Shown in pieces: positions 31,651-39,834 of a stretch of 64,000 bases of DNA. Each line of letters starts with the position of its first letter. Position 1 is the stretch's first letter. The notes beneath the pieces are model-generated. The model did not search any database and was not told where the DNA came from. It was given only the letters and a program-made list of their open reading frames with translations. This stretch comes from PFJX01 sp964393825 (GTDB taxonomy: Bacteria; Pseudomonadota; Gammaproteobacteria; Burkholderiales; Thiobacillaceae): NCBI GenBank assembly GCA_964393825.1, contig CAYMUY010000003.1:82623-146622 (forward strand), read 5' to 3'. A program made the position numbers and the translations under genes.

Positions 31651-32911
31651 GGGTGGGTTCCTTGAATAATTCGGACATGTCGATGACCCGGCGTGTGGCG
31701 CGGCCGGTGAGGTGTTCGGCGAGCTGGCGGCCGAAACGGCGGCACTGGTCCAGTTCCTCTTCGGTGGGAATCAGCTTGACCCGCACGCCGGCCAGCGGCA
31801 CTCGCAGCTTGAGGCCGCGCAAGCGGTCTTCCAGCATCTGCACGGCTTCGCCGGTCCAGCCGTAGGAGCCGAAGGCGGCGCCCAGCTTGTCCTTGACGCT
31901 GACTACGGCGAGCGAGGAGAGCAGGTCCCAGATCGGTTTTACCGCGTCGCCATTGATGGTGGGCGAGCCGAACGCGATGCCGTCGGCTTCCTCGATCAGG
32001 TCGACGAAGGGGGTGACTTCACCGCCCTGGAGGTCGTAGAGGCTGGCGCGCACACCCTCGATTTCTTCCGCGCCGTCACGCACCGCCTGGGCCATGCGCG
32101 CGGTGTTGCCGTAGCTGCTGATGTAGAAGATCACCATCGTCCGGGCGCGGTCGGCGGCCTCGTTATGCAGCAGTGGCGCGGCCAGTTGCCGGTAGCGCTG
32201 CACATAGGCGCGGGGGCCGTCGCGCAGGATGGGACCGTGGGCGGGAGCGATGAGGCGCAATTCCAGCGGCTCGATCAGATCCAGCGCCTCGCGCACATGC
32301 ACGCGGAATGGCCGCATGATGTGCTGGTAGTAGTACTCGAAGGAGAAGCGGAAATCGCCGACGCGGTCATTGAACAGGCGGCCATCGCAGAAATGGCAGC
32401 CAAACACGTCGCCGGAAAAGAGCAGGGCTTCCTCTTCCAGGTAGGTGCACTGGGTATCCGGCCAGTGCAGGAAGGGGGTGTTGAGAAAGGCAAGGGTACG
32501 CCCGCCGAGGTCGACGCGGTCCCCGGTGTTCACCGGGGTGTAGCTCAGATCCTCGCTCTTCAGCAGGCCCTTCAGCATGGTCTGCGCCTTGACCGAGATG
32601 TACAGCCGCGCATTCGGCGCCCGCCGCATCAGTTCGGGCAGGGCGCCGGTATGGTCGGGCTCCAGGTGATTGAGCACGATGACCGTGATTTCGTCGTAGC
32701 GCGCCACCTGTTCCAGGCGTTCGAAGAAGGTGTCGGCGTACTCCGCCTTGACCGTGTCGATCACCGCCACCCCCGACTCGCCACGCACGCAATAGGCGTT
32801 GTAGCTGGTGCCGTTGGCGGTCTTCAGGATGACGTCGAACACCCGTAACTGCGGGTCGAGGGCGCCGATCCAGTAGACGTCGGGTGCGAGGGATACCGGT
32901 GTTTCGCTCAT
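31637..32911 (-). CDS. A-type flavoprotein (FprA/ROO-like, no rubredoxin domain)
   Basis: 424 residues. An N-terminal metallo-beta-lactamase-fold domain carries the di-iron ligand motif HLEPDHTG (near residue 80), with further ligands in SGDVFGCHFCDG and APAHGP. A flavodoxin domain (about 258-400) begins VIFYISSYGNTARMAQAV. Such proteins reduce O2 to water or NO to N2O with electrons from a partner. Two 2Fe-2S ferredoxin genes follow directly, and the location in the nifB operon suggests oxygen or NO protection of nitrogenase. ATGA overlap with the preceding gene. Confidence 0.9.
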   Translation of the reverse strand: MSETPVSLAPDVYWIGALDPQLRVFDVILKTANGTSYNAYCVRGESGVAVIDTVKAEYADTFFERLEQVARYDEITVIVLNHLEPDHTGALPELMRRAPNARLYISVKAQTMLKGLLKSEDLSYTPVNTGDRVDLGGRTLAFLNTPFLHWPDTQCTYLEEEALLFSGDVFGCHFCDGRLFNDRVGDFRFSFEYYYQHIMRPFRVHVREALDLIEPLELRLIAPAHGPILRDGPRAYVQRYRQLAAPLLHNEAADRARTMVIFYISSYGNTARMAQAVRDGAEEIEGVRASLYDLQGGEVTPFVDLIEEADGIAFGSPTINGDAVKPIWDLLSSLAVVSVKDKLGAAFGSYGWTGEAVQMLEDRLRGLKLRVPLAGVRVKLIPTEEELDQCRRFGRQLAEHLTGRATRRVIDMSELFKEPTHAQG

Positions 32912-33324
32912 GGCGCGGGCGGGCAGACCGTTTTTCGCGAGCAGGTTTCGAGGTCCTCCCTGACCCCCTTGCCGTGCAAGCCGAGCCAGGCGTCCACCGC
33001 GTCCTGGTCGAAGCCCACGCGGCGCTGGCCGTCGACTTCCATCAGGGGGCGACGGATGAGCAGCGGGTCGGCCAGCATCAGCCACAACGCCTCATCCGCC
33101 TCCAGCGCCTCCGGCACGACCTCCCCGTCACGCACGCGCGGCGATGCGGGGTTGAACCAGTCGGCCACCGGCAGGTCACCGAAGAACCCCCGCAGCCGCT
33201 CCGCCGTCCACTTCTCGGTGAGCAGGCTCTTCGCCTGGACCGTATGCCCGGCTGCGGCCAGCGCCAGCTTCTGGCGGGTGTTGTTGCCGCAGCCGGGTTT
33301 TTCGTAGAAGAGGACGGTGGCCAT
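32908..33324 (-). CDS. ArsC/Spx-family nitrogenase-associated protein
   Basis: 138 residues of the thioredoxin-like ArsC fold: VLFYEKPGCGNNTRQKLALA at the start, with a single Cys at the ArsC active-site position (PGCGNN) and RRPLMEVDGQRRVGF later. This subgroup is found beside nifB and fdxN in nif clusters and is annotated 'nitrogenase-associated protein'. It is probably not an arsenate reductase. Two additional Cys lie at the end (LETCSRKTVC). Confidence 0.88.
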   Translation of the reverse strand: MATVLFYEKPGCGNNTRQKLALAAAGHTVQAKSLLTEKWTAERLRGFFGDLPVADWFNPASPRVRDGEVVPEALEADEALWLMLADPLLIRRPLMEVDGQRRVGFDQDAVDAWLGLHGKGVREDLETCSRKTVCPPAP

Positions 33325-33327
33325 GCT

Positions 33328-33636
33328 TTACGCGGTCTTTTCGTTCAGCGCCGCCTGATAGGTGGCGTCGAGCGCGGCCTGGTACTGCGCCAGCAGTTCC
33401 GGCGGAATGCCGGTGAGGGAACCGATCGGGTTCACCTCATTGCCCAGGTCGTCGAGGATCGCGCCCTCGATCGGGCAGATGCTGGCGCACTGGGCGTCCA
33501 TGTAGTCGCCGATGCACTCGGTGCACTTGTCCGGATTGATCAGGAAGTGCGGCGAAGCCTGGTAGATCGCATCGTTGGGGCAGAGCGGCTCGCAGGCGTA
33601 GCAGTTGACGCAGGATTCGATGATTTCGAAGGCCAT
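33328..33636 (-). CDS. fdxN: 2[4Fe-4S] ferredoxin FdxN
   Basis: 102 residues with two cluster motifs, CVNCYACEPLCP (near residue 9) and CTECIGDYMDAQCASICP (near 38, with the extended loop typical of FdxN/Alvin-type ferredoxins). A helical C-terminal extension follows. FdxN directly follows nifB in many diazotrophs, where it is thought to reduce NifB's clusters. The gap to nifB is about 115 bases and has no feature I recognise. Confidence 0.92.
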   Translation of the reverse strand: MAFEIIESCVNCYACEPLCPNDAIYQASPHFLINPDKCTECIGDYMDAQCASICPIEGAILDDLGNEVNPIGSLTGIPPELLAQYQAALDATYQAALNEKTA

Positions 33637-33752
33637 GGTGGCTCCTTGCTTACAGTCTGGCCGTCATGCCGGTGAAACCCGGCATCCAGCGGCGAGCGTC
33701 GCGGCTGGATTCCGGCTTGCGCCGGAATGACGGGGGATGGAATGGCAGGTCA

Positions 33753-35270
33753 TCAGGCCGCCTTCTGCTGCGCGGTCGGGATCGCGTCCACCTTGCCGGC
33801 GACACGCATCTCCTCGTAGACGGCCAGGATGGCGTCCTCGATGGCCTCCATCGCGTGCTCGCCGTTGGGCGCGATGCCGGCGGCTTCCAGCGGACCCCAG
33901 GGCTCGTAGCCGACCTTGGAACAGAGCACGACTTCGCAGCCGGCCAGTTCGCGGAGGGTCACGTCCAGCGCCGATTCGCCATCGCCGCAGGTGTCGCCGC
34001 CCTCGCAGTAGGGGATCGTCTTGCGGTGGCTGATGAAGCGCACGCCGGTGGGCGAGGCCTCGTAGACCAGGAACTCGCGGGCATGGCCGAAGTGCTCGTT
34101 GATCACGCCGCCGCCCTTGGTGGCGACCGCCATCAGCACCGGCCGGGTTTCCTCGACGGGCTTGCCGCCCTCGATGCTGACCAGTTGCGCCTTGACCTGG
34201 GCGACCGCGGCGCTGGCCTTGTCCTTCTCTTCAAGTTCCCTGGCGATCTGGGCATGGACCTCGGCGCGCTTGACCATGGCGGCGGCGTAGTCGATCTCCA
34301 TGTCCTCGATCTTGTCCATGGTGAACTCCTGGCCGCGATCCTCGCCGAGCAGACCGACCGCGTCGGCGCGGCACTGGCGGCAGTGGCGCATCATGTTCAT
34401 GTCGCCGGCGCAGGCATCCTGCAGTTTCTGCAGTTCCTCGTGGCTGGGGCTGGGTTGGCCCATCAGGCCGTAGAAGGTGCCGTGTTCGGGCTCGGCGATC
34501 AGCGGCATGACGTTGTGCAGGAAGGCGCCCTTGGCCTTGACGACCTTCGAGACCTCGACCAGGTGTTCGTCGTTGACGCCCGGGATCATCACCGAGTTGA
34601 CCTTCACCAGGATGCCGCGCGCAGTCAGCATCTCCAGGCCCTTCTGCTGCTGCTCGATGAGGATGGCGGCACCCTCCCGGCCCATGATTCGTTTGTTCTT
34701 CCAGAAGATCCACGGGTAGATCTTCGCGCCCACGTCCGGATCGACGCAGTTGATGGTGATGGTGACATGGTCGATGTTGGCCTTGGACAACTTTTCCACG
34801 GATTCGGGCAGGGCCAGGCCGTTGGTCGACACGCACAGCTTGATGTCCGGCGCCTTCTCGGTCAGTTCGCGGAAGGTGGCGAAGGTGCGCTCGGGGTTGG
34901 CGAGCGGGTCTCCGGGTCCGGCGATGCCCAGCACCGTCATCTGCGGGATGTTGGCGGCCACCGCCATCACCTTCTTCACCGCCTGGTCCGGGGTCAGCAC
35001 CTCGGAGACGACACCGGGGCGGGACTCGTTGGAGCAGTCGTACTTGCGGTTGCAGTAATGGCACTGGATGTTGCAGGCCGGCGCCACCGCCACATGCATG
35101 CGGGCGAAGTAGTGGTGCGCCTGCTCGGAATAACAGGGGTGGTTGTGAACTTTCTCGCGGATATGGTCGGGCAGATGGCTGAGCTGGTCACCAGTCGAGC
35201 CGCAGGAGTGGGAGTCGCAGCCGCCACCAGACGCGGCGGCGGGTTCGGCATTGAGTACGGGCAGGTCCAC
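33753..35270 (-). CDS. nifB: NifB, radical SAM FeMo-cofactor core synthase
   Basis: 505 residues. The radical SAM motif is CNIQCHYCNRKYDC (near residue 59; the first three Cys bind the cluster), with ERTFATFRELTEK and IMIPGVND-like segments. A C-terminal NifX-like domain begins near residue 380 (LMAVATKGGGVINEHFGHAR). NifB joins two 4Fe-4S clusters and inserts carbide to form NifB-co. It leads the operon with fdxN, arsC-like, fprA, two ferredoxins, nifQ and draG, from a sigma-54 promoter with two NifA sites. Confidence 0.97.
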   Translation of the reverse strand: MDLPVLNAEPAAASGGGCDSHSCGSTGDQLSHLPDHIREKVHNHPCYSEQAHHYFARMHVAVAPACNIQCHYCNRKYDCSNESRPGVVSEVLTPDQAVKKVMAVAANIPQMTVLGIAGPGDPLANPERTFATFRELTEKAPDIKLCVSTNGLALPESVEKLSKANIDHVTITINCVDPDVGAKIYPWIFWKNKRIMGREGAAILIEQQQKGLEMLTARGILVKVNSVMIPGVNDEHLVEVSKVVKAKGAFLHNVMPLIAEPEHGTFYGLMGQPSPSHEELQKLQDACAGDMNMMRHCRQCRADAVGLLGEDRGQEFTMDKIEDMEIDYAAAMVKRAEVHAQIARELEEKDKASAAVAQVKAQLVSIEGGKPVEETRPVLMAVATKGGGVINEHFGHAREFLVYEASPTGVRFISHRKTIPYCEGGDTCGDGESALDVTLRELAGCEVVLCSKVGYEPWGPLEAAGIAPNGEHAMEAIEDAILAVYEEMRVAGKVDAIPTAQQKAA

Positions 35271-35304
35271 GGGGCGTCCTCCGGAAGTTAACGACCTGGG
35301 TATT

Positions 35305-35319
35305 GCAAGCCCCGTGCCT
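35305..35319 (-). promoter_or_regulatory. sigma-54 promoter of nifB
   Basis: On the reverse strand: AGGCAC-N5-TTGC, with GG complementary to 35317-35318 and GC to 35305-35306, ten bases apart. The first base (A for T) is the only departure from the -24 consensus. Confidence 0.75.
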
Positions 35320-35382
35320 GGCTTTCTGCTGTTTCTATCTTGTTGTTATTAAACGAAATCCTATGTTTCATGTGGCGCTGTC

Positions 35383-35398
35383 TGTCACAAACTGGACA
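35383..35398 (-). promoter_or_regulatory. NifA site 1 for nifB
   Basis: Exact TGT-N10-ACA (35383-35385 and 35396-35398), about 65 bases upstream of the -24 element. Confidence 0.7.
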
Positions 35399-35415
35399 GG
35401 CCGGAACCGGCGGCT

Positions 35416-35431
35416 TGTGGTGAAGGCGACA
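35416..35431 (-). promoter_or_regulatory. NifA site 2 for nifB
   Basis: A second exact TGT-N10-ACA (35416-35418 and 35429-35431). Its centre lies 33 bases from that of site 1, three helical turns, so two NifA dimers could bind on the same face. Confidence 0.65.
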
Positions 35432-35492
35432 AATCCACCCGGAATCCATGTTGCCTGAAGCCTGCGCGTGGGAAGGCTCGGGAGATATTTGA

Positions 35493-35527
35493 ACGAATCG
35501 AACGATTCGTCTAAATTAAGCGCTTAA
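35493..35527 (+). promoter_or_regulatory. paired palindromes upstream of the toxin-antitoxin genes
   Basis: ACGAATCG-AA-CGATTCGT (35493-35510) and TTAAGCGCTTAA (35516-35527) are both perfect palindromes, immediately before the antitoxin start (35550). This is the usual place for operators bound by a Phd-type antitoxin. Confidence 0.6.
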
Positions 35528-35549
35528 TGTGTACAGACAGGAGGACATC

Positions 35550-35801
35550 ATGCTGTCCATGACCGCCAACGAGGCCAAGACCCGATTCGGGGAATTCATC
35601 GATCGCTGCCAGCGCGAGCCGGTGCGCGTGTTGCGGCATGACCGCGTGGTGGGGGTGATGGTGAGCGCGCAGGACTACGAAGCGATGCGGGCGTTCTATG
35701 CCAACCGCCTGCAACACACCCTGGATGAGTCGGCCGCCGCCGCCGCGCGGGCGGGCTTGACGCAAGAATCATTGGACGAATTGCTGGCCGATGAAAGCTG
35801 A
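35550..35801 (+). CDS. Phd/YefM-family antitoxin
   Basis: 83 residues. The N-terminal Phd/YefM DNA-binding fold is seen in MTANEAKTRFGEFIDRCQRE and VRVLRHDRVVGVMVSAQDYE; the C-terminus (LDESAAAAARAGLTQESLDE) is the disordered toxin-binding part. A GGAGG site precedes the ATG at 35550; an in-frame GTG at 35529 would overlap the palindromes. The stop overlaps the toxin start by 11 bases, the usual sign of translational coupling. Confidence 0.85.
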   Translation: MLSMTANEAKTRFGEFIDRCQREPVRVLRHDRVVGVMVSAQDYEAMRAFYANRLQHTLDESAAAAARAGLTQESLDELLADES

Positions 35802-36246
35802 TTCCGCAACGATGTTGCGGGTGGTGATCGACAGTAACGTCTGGATCAGTGCGGCCTTGTCAAAGGCGGGCGCGCCGGCGCGGCTGGTCAGGCATGTGCT
35901 GGCGTTCGGGATGCCGGTGTTTTCCGCGGAAACCTTCAAGGAGTTGGAAACCCGCCTCTGGAAACCCAAGTTCGATCGTTACCTGAGCCTGGAACTGCGG
36001 CGTCAGATCCTGCATGACCTCGACGCCGCCGCGTTGTGGGTGGACGTCCCCGCGGAAATCGCGGCACAAGGCTATAGCCGCGACCCGGATGACGACAAAT
36101 TCATCCATGCCGCCCTGGTGGCGAAAGCGGACTGGCTGGTGAGCGGTGACCGGGATTTGCTGGAGCTGCAGGCGTTGCCGGAACTGAGCATCCTGACGCC
36201 GGCTGCGGCGCTGCTTTTACCCGAGTTTGGTGGACGAGAGGGATGA
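35791..36246 (+). CDS. PIN-domain ribonuclease toxin
   Basis: Up to 151 residues of the PIN family (TIGR00305-like). Acidic active-site residues can be placed: D in VVIDSNVWISA (near 14), E in FSAETFKELE, D in RDPDDDKFIHAALVA (near 98-101) and D in LVSGDRDLL. These toxins cleave RNA and are restrained by the preceding antitoxin. An ATG at 35812 is an alternative start. About 220 bases without a gene follow before the restriction-modification operon; nothing recognisable was seen in them. Confidence 0.85.
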   Translation: MKADSATMLRVVIDSNVWISAALSKAGAPARLVRHVLAFGMPVFSAETFKELETRLWKPKFDRYLSLELRRQILHDLDAAALWVDVPAEIAAQGYSRDPDDDKFIHAALVAKADWLVSGDRDLLELQALPELSILTPAAALLLPEFGGREG

Positions 36247-36469
36247 ATGTCTGCCTTGGCGCCTGACTCGATCTATATACGCACGGGCATGTAGAGCGAT
36301 CTGCGCATACCTGCTGATCAGGACTAAAGGGTGGGGTGACGCAAGGCGCGTGGACTATCCCGCCGCCCTCGATTGCCCGGCAGTATTCAGCAATGGATCG
36401 TTGTATTTGATCTTTTCCTGCTAAACGCGCATATCCGACAGCGATGACGAAGTGATATTTTCTCCGCCC

Positions 36470-38578
36470 ATGAGCCCCGCCAACTTCCAAGAACTCTCAA
36501 ACTTCATCTGGTCCGTCGCCGACCTGCTGCGCGGTCCCTACCGCCCCCCCCAATACGAACGGGTCATGCTGCCCATGACCATTCTTCGCCGTTTCGATTG
36601 TCTGCTGGAACCCACCAAGGAAGCCGTGCTGAACCGCTGGCGCACGCTCAAGGATGGCAAGGTCAGGAACATCGACCCCATCCTCAACAAAGTGGCGGGG
36701 GGCGGCGCGGACCTGGGGTTTCACAACCACAGCGAGCTGGATTTCAAACGGCTCAAGGGCGATCCGGACAATATCGGCCGGCATCTGGCCGACTACATCG
36801 CCGGTTTCTCCGAGAACGTGCGCAGGATTTTCGAGTACTTCGAATTCGACAAGGAGATCGAGAAGCTGGAGGAGGCCAACCGCCTTTATCTGGTGGTTTC
36901 CAACTTCGCCAGCATCGACCTGCATCCGGATCGGGTGGACAACATCACCATGGGCCTCATCTTCGAGGACCTCATCCGGCGCTTCAACGAAGCCGCCAAC
37001 GAGACGGCGGGCGACCACTTCACCCCGCGCGAGGTCATCCGCCTCATGGTCAACCTGATCCTGGAGCCGGACAGCCACATCCTCACCACGGAAGGCGTGA
37101 TCGTCACCGTCTGCGACCCCGCCTGCGGCACCGGCGGCATGCTCTCCGAGGCCCAGAACTGGATACGTCAGCACAACGAGGGCGCCCGCGTCCTGGTCTA
37201 CGGCCAGGATTACAACCGCCGCTCCTATGCCGTGGCCGCCTCGGACCTGCTCATCAAGGGCCACCGGGACAGCCGCATCGAATTCGGCAACACCCTCACC
37301 GAGGACCGCTTCACCGGCGAGCGTTTCGACTACTTATTGGCCAACCCGCCCTTCGGCGTGGACTGGAAGGTCGAGCAAAAAGAGATTTCCAAGTGGTCCA
37401 GCTTCCGGGGCTATGAAGGCAAGTTGCCCCGCGTCAATGACGGCGCCCTGCTGTTCCTGCTGCACATGCTCTCCAAGCGCCAGGACGTGGACCCGGCCGC
37501 CGGCAAGCACGGCACCCGTCTCGCCATCGTCTTCAACGGCTCGCCCCTGTTCACCGGCGGCGCCGGCTCGGGGGAAAGCGAAATCCGCCGCTGGATCATC
37601 GAAAACGACTGGCTGGAGGCCATCGTCGCCCTGCCCGAGCAGATGTTCTACAACACCGGCATTGGCACCTATATCTGGGTGGTCAGCAACCGCAAGACGC
37701 CCAAACGCCAGGGCAAGATACAGCTGATCGACGCCCGCGACCGCTGGGCGCCCATGCGCCGCAGCCTGGGAGACAAACGCCGCTACCTGACCGAGGACAT
37801 CATCGACAGCCTCACCCGAGAGCATGGCGCCTTCGCAGCCGGGGAAACCAGCAAGCGGTTCGACAACGCCGATTTCGGCTATCGCCGCCTCACCATCGAA
37901 CGCCCCCTGCGCCTGCGCTTCCAGATCACCGACCGGGCCAAGGCGGATTTCCTGGACGCCTGTCCGGAATTCCTGGACGCCGTACTGGCCATGGAACAGG
38001 ACCTGGGCCGGGAGCCTGATGACGACTGGAACGCCGCCTGGCGACAGGTTCAAGTCATCGCCAAGGATTACGAGGCTCGCTGGACGACCGCCAACAAGAA
38101 ACTGTTCCGCCAGTGCTTCACCCGTGTGGACCCGGAGGCCCAGCCGGTGATCGCCCGGCATGGCAACTTCACCGGCGTGACCGGCTACGACCCGGAAAGC
38201 CACAAGCGCATCCTGGGCGAACTGGAGCCCGGCATGCTGCACGGCATCTTCGGCCTCTACCCGGCGGCCCCCCCGTTCAAAAGCAAGGCGATGGAATACG
38301 AAGCCGACCCGGCCCTGCGGGATTACGAAAACGTGCCCCTCAAGGAAAACATCGTCGCCTTCTTCCTGCGGGAGGTGCGGCCCTACGTGGCGGATGCCTG
38401 GATCGACGGCGAGACCCGGGACGAGAAGGATGGTGGCATTGGCAAGGTGGGCTACGAGATCAATTTCAATCGGGCGTTTTTCAAGTACAAGCCGCCCAGA
38501 CCCTTGAAGGAGATCGACTCGGAGCTGGAGGCGGTGGAAAGGCGCATTCTGGCGTTGATGAAAGAGGTCACGGATTGA
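36470..38578 (+). CDS. hsdM: type I restriction-modification methyltransferase subunit HsdM (locus 1)
   Basis: About 702 residues. Helical N-terminal domain, then the N6-adenine methyltransferase: FTPREVIRLMV, motif I CDPACGTGGM (near residue 222, AdoMet binding) and motif IV NPPFGVDW (near 290, catalytic). A long C-terminal region after ~480 follows, typical of this larger HsdM group. It methylates adenine in the site chosen by HsdS. Its end overlaps the hsdS start (TTG/TGA). An in-frame ATG at 36452 is an alternative start. Confidence 0.93.
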   Translation: MSPANFQELSNFIWSVADLLRGPYRPPQYERVMLPMTILRRFDCLLEPTKEAVLNRWRTLKDGKVRNIDPILNKVAGGGADLGFHNHSELDFKRLKGDPDNIGRHLADYIAGFSENVRRIFEYFEFDKEIEKLEEANRLYLVVSNFASIDLHPDRVDNITMGLIFEDLIRRFNEAANETAGDHFTPREVIRLMVNLILEPDSHILTTEGVIVTVCDPACGTGGMLSEAQNWIRQHNEGARVLVYGQDYNRRSYAVAASDLLIKGHRDSRIEFGNTLTEDRFTGERFDYLLANPPFGVDWKVEQKEISKWSSFRGYEGKLPRVNDGALLFLLHMLSKRQDVDPAAGKHGTRLAIVFNGSPLFTGGAGSGESEIRRWIIENDWLEAIVALPEQMFYNTGIGTYIWVVSNRKTPKRQGKIQLIDARDRWAPMRRSLGDKRRYLTEDIIDSLTREHGAFAAGETSKRFDNADFGYRRLTIERPLRLRFQITDRAKADFLDACPEFLDAVLAMEQDLGREPDDDWNAAWRQVQVIAKDYEARWTTANKKLFRQCFTRVDPEAQPVIARHGNFTGVTGYDPESHKRILGELEPGMLHGIFGLYPAAPPFKSKAMEYEADPALRDYENVPLKENIVAFFLREVRPYVADAWIDGETRDEKDGGIGKVGYEINFNRAFFKYKPPRPLKEIDSELEAVERRILALMKEVTD

Positions 38579-39834
38579 AACCACCCATCGGTCGCGAAAA
38601 TCGCCGCCTGAAATATGCAGCCACACTCAACGACGAGGCTTTGTCCGAAAACACGCCACTCGATTTCGAATTGCAGTACATCGACATAGGGAATGTGGAT
38701 TCCACGGGGGGTATTAATGAGATCGCTTCGTACCGTTTTGAGAATGCTCCCAGCCGTGCTCGCCGCATAGTCCGTGATGGCGACGTGATCATCTCCACTG
38801 TGCGCACTTATTTACAAGCGATAGCCCCCATCGTTGCCCCGCCGGGAAATCAGATTGTCTCGACGGGTTTCGCTGTGGTTCGTCCCCTGGCTGGGGTGCT
38901 GGACCCCCACTATTGCAAGTACGCCCTGCGCGTACCCAAGTTCATGTGGGAAGTGGAAGCCCGCTCGACTGGTGTGAGTTATCCGGCAATCAATGCCTCG
39001 GACCTTGGGGATATCTGTATTGAATTGGCGCCGTTGGAGGATCAGAAACGGATCGCCCATTATCTCGACCGTGAAACAGCCGAAATCGATGCACTGATTG
39101 CCGAGAAGGAACGCATGCTGGCGCTGCTGGAGGAAAAACGCGCCGCCCTGGTCAGCCAGGCCGTGACCCGGGGCCTGGACCCAAAGACCCCGTTGAGACC
39201 CTCCGGCCTGGATTGGCTGGGGGATATTCCGGCCCATTGGGATATTCGCAGAGCCAAGGCACTGTTCAAGGAGATTGATGATCGCTCAGAGTCCGGGGAA
39301 GAAGAGTTGCTCTCCCTGCGGATGAATATTGGCTTGGTGCCTCATCGTGAGGTCTCTGAAAAGCCAATTGCAAATGCGGACGTTGTTGGTTTCAAACGTG
39401 TCCAGCCCAGGGAAATTGTGCTGAACCGGATGCGTGCAGCGAATGGTTTGGTCGCCGTGGCTTATGAAAGTGGCATCGTCAGCCCTGACTATGCTGTTTT
39501 TAAGACCGCACCTGAAGCATTGCCGGAATTTTATGTGGCTCTCTTCAAGACACGGCTGCTTCAGGCTGTGTTTCGATCCGAATCAAAAGGTCTTGGGACA
39601 GGCTCCCAAGGATTCCTCCGCTTGTACTCGGATAATTTCCTCTCCATTCACTTGCCGGTCCCGCCGATGGCCGAACAACACCGGGTTTTTGACTTCCTCG
39701 AAAAAGAAGAGCGGCAAAGTCAGGACATGGAAAAGGCATTGCTTGATTCCATCGAACTACTGAAAGAACGCCGCGCCGCACTCATCACCGCCGCCGTGAC
39801 CGGCCAGATCGAACCGGAGACCCTCGCCGCATGA
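38575..39834 (+). CDS. hsdS: type I restriction-modification specificity subunit HsdS (locus 1)
   Basis: About 419 residues with two target-recognition domains and two conserved helical spacers (LEDQKRIAHYLDRETAEID near 145; EQHRVFDFLEKEERQSQDME near 362, followed by LKERRAALITAAVTG). The start is a TTG at 38575-38577 overlapping the hsdM stop, with AGAGG ten bases upstream; no in-frame ATG is near. The first half has lower GC than the second half and than its neighbours, as expected for a shuffled recognition domain. It overlaps the next gene by four bases. Confidence 0.9.
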   Translation: MKPPIGRENRRLKYAATLNDEALSENTPLDFELQYIDIGNVDSTGGINEIASYRFENAPSRARRIVRDGDVIISTVRTYLQAIAPIVAPPGNQIVSTGFAVVRPLAGVLDPHYCKYALRVPKFMWEVEARSTGVSYPAINASDLGDICIELAPLEDQKRIAHYLDRETAEIDALIAEKERMLALLEEKRAALVSQAVTRGLDPKTPLRPSGLDWLGDIPAHWDIRRAKALFKEIDDRSESGEEELLSLRMNIGLVPHREVSEKPIANADVVGFKRVQPREIVLNRMRAANGLVAVAYESGIVSPDYAVFKTAPEALPEFYVALFKTRLLQAVFRSESKGLGTGSQGFLRLYSDNFLSIHLPVPPMAEQHRVFDFLEKEERQSQDMEKALLDSIELLKERRAALITAAVTGQIEPETLAA

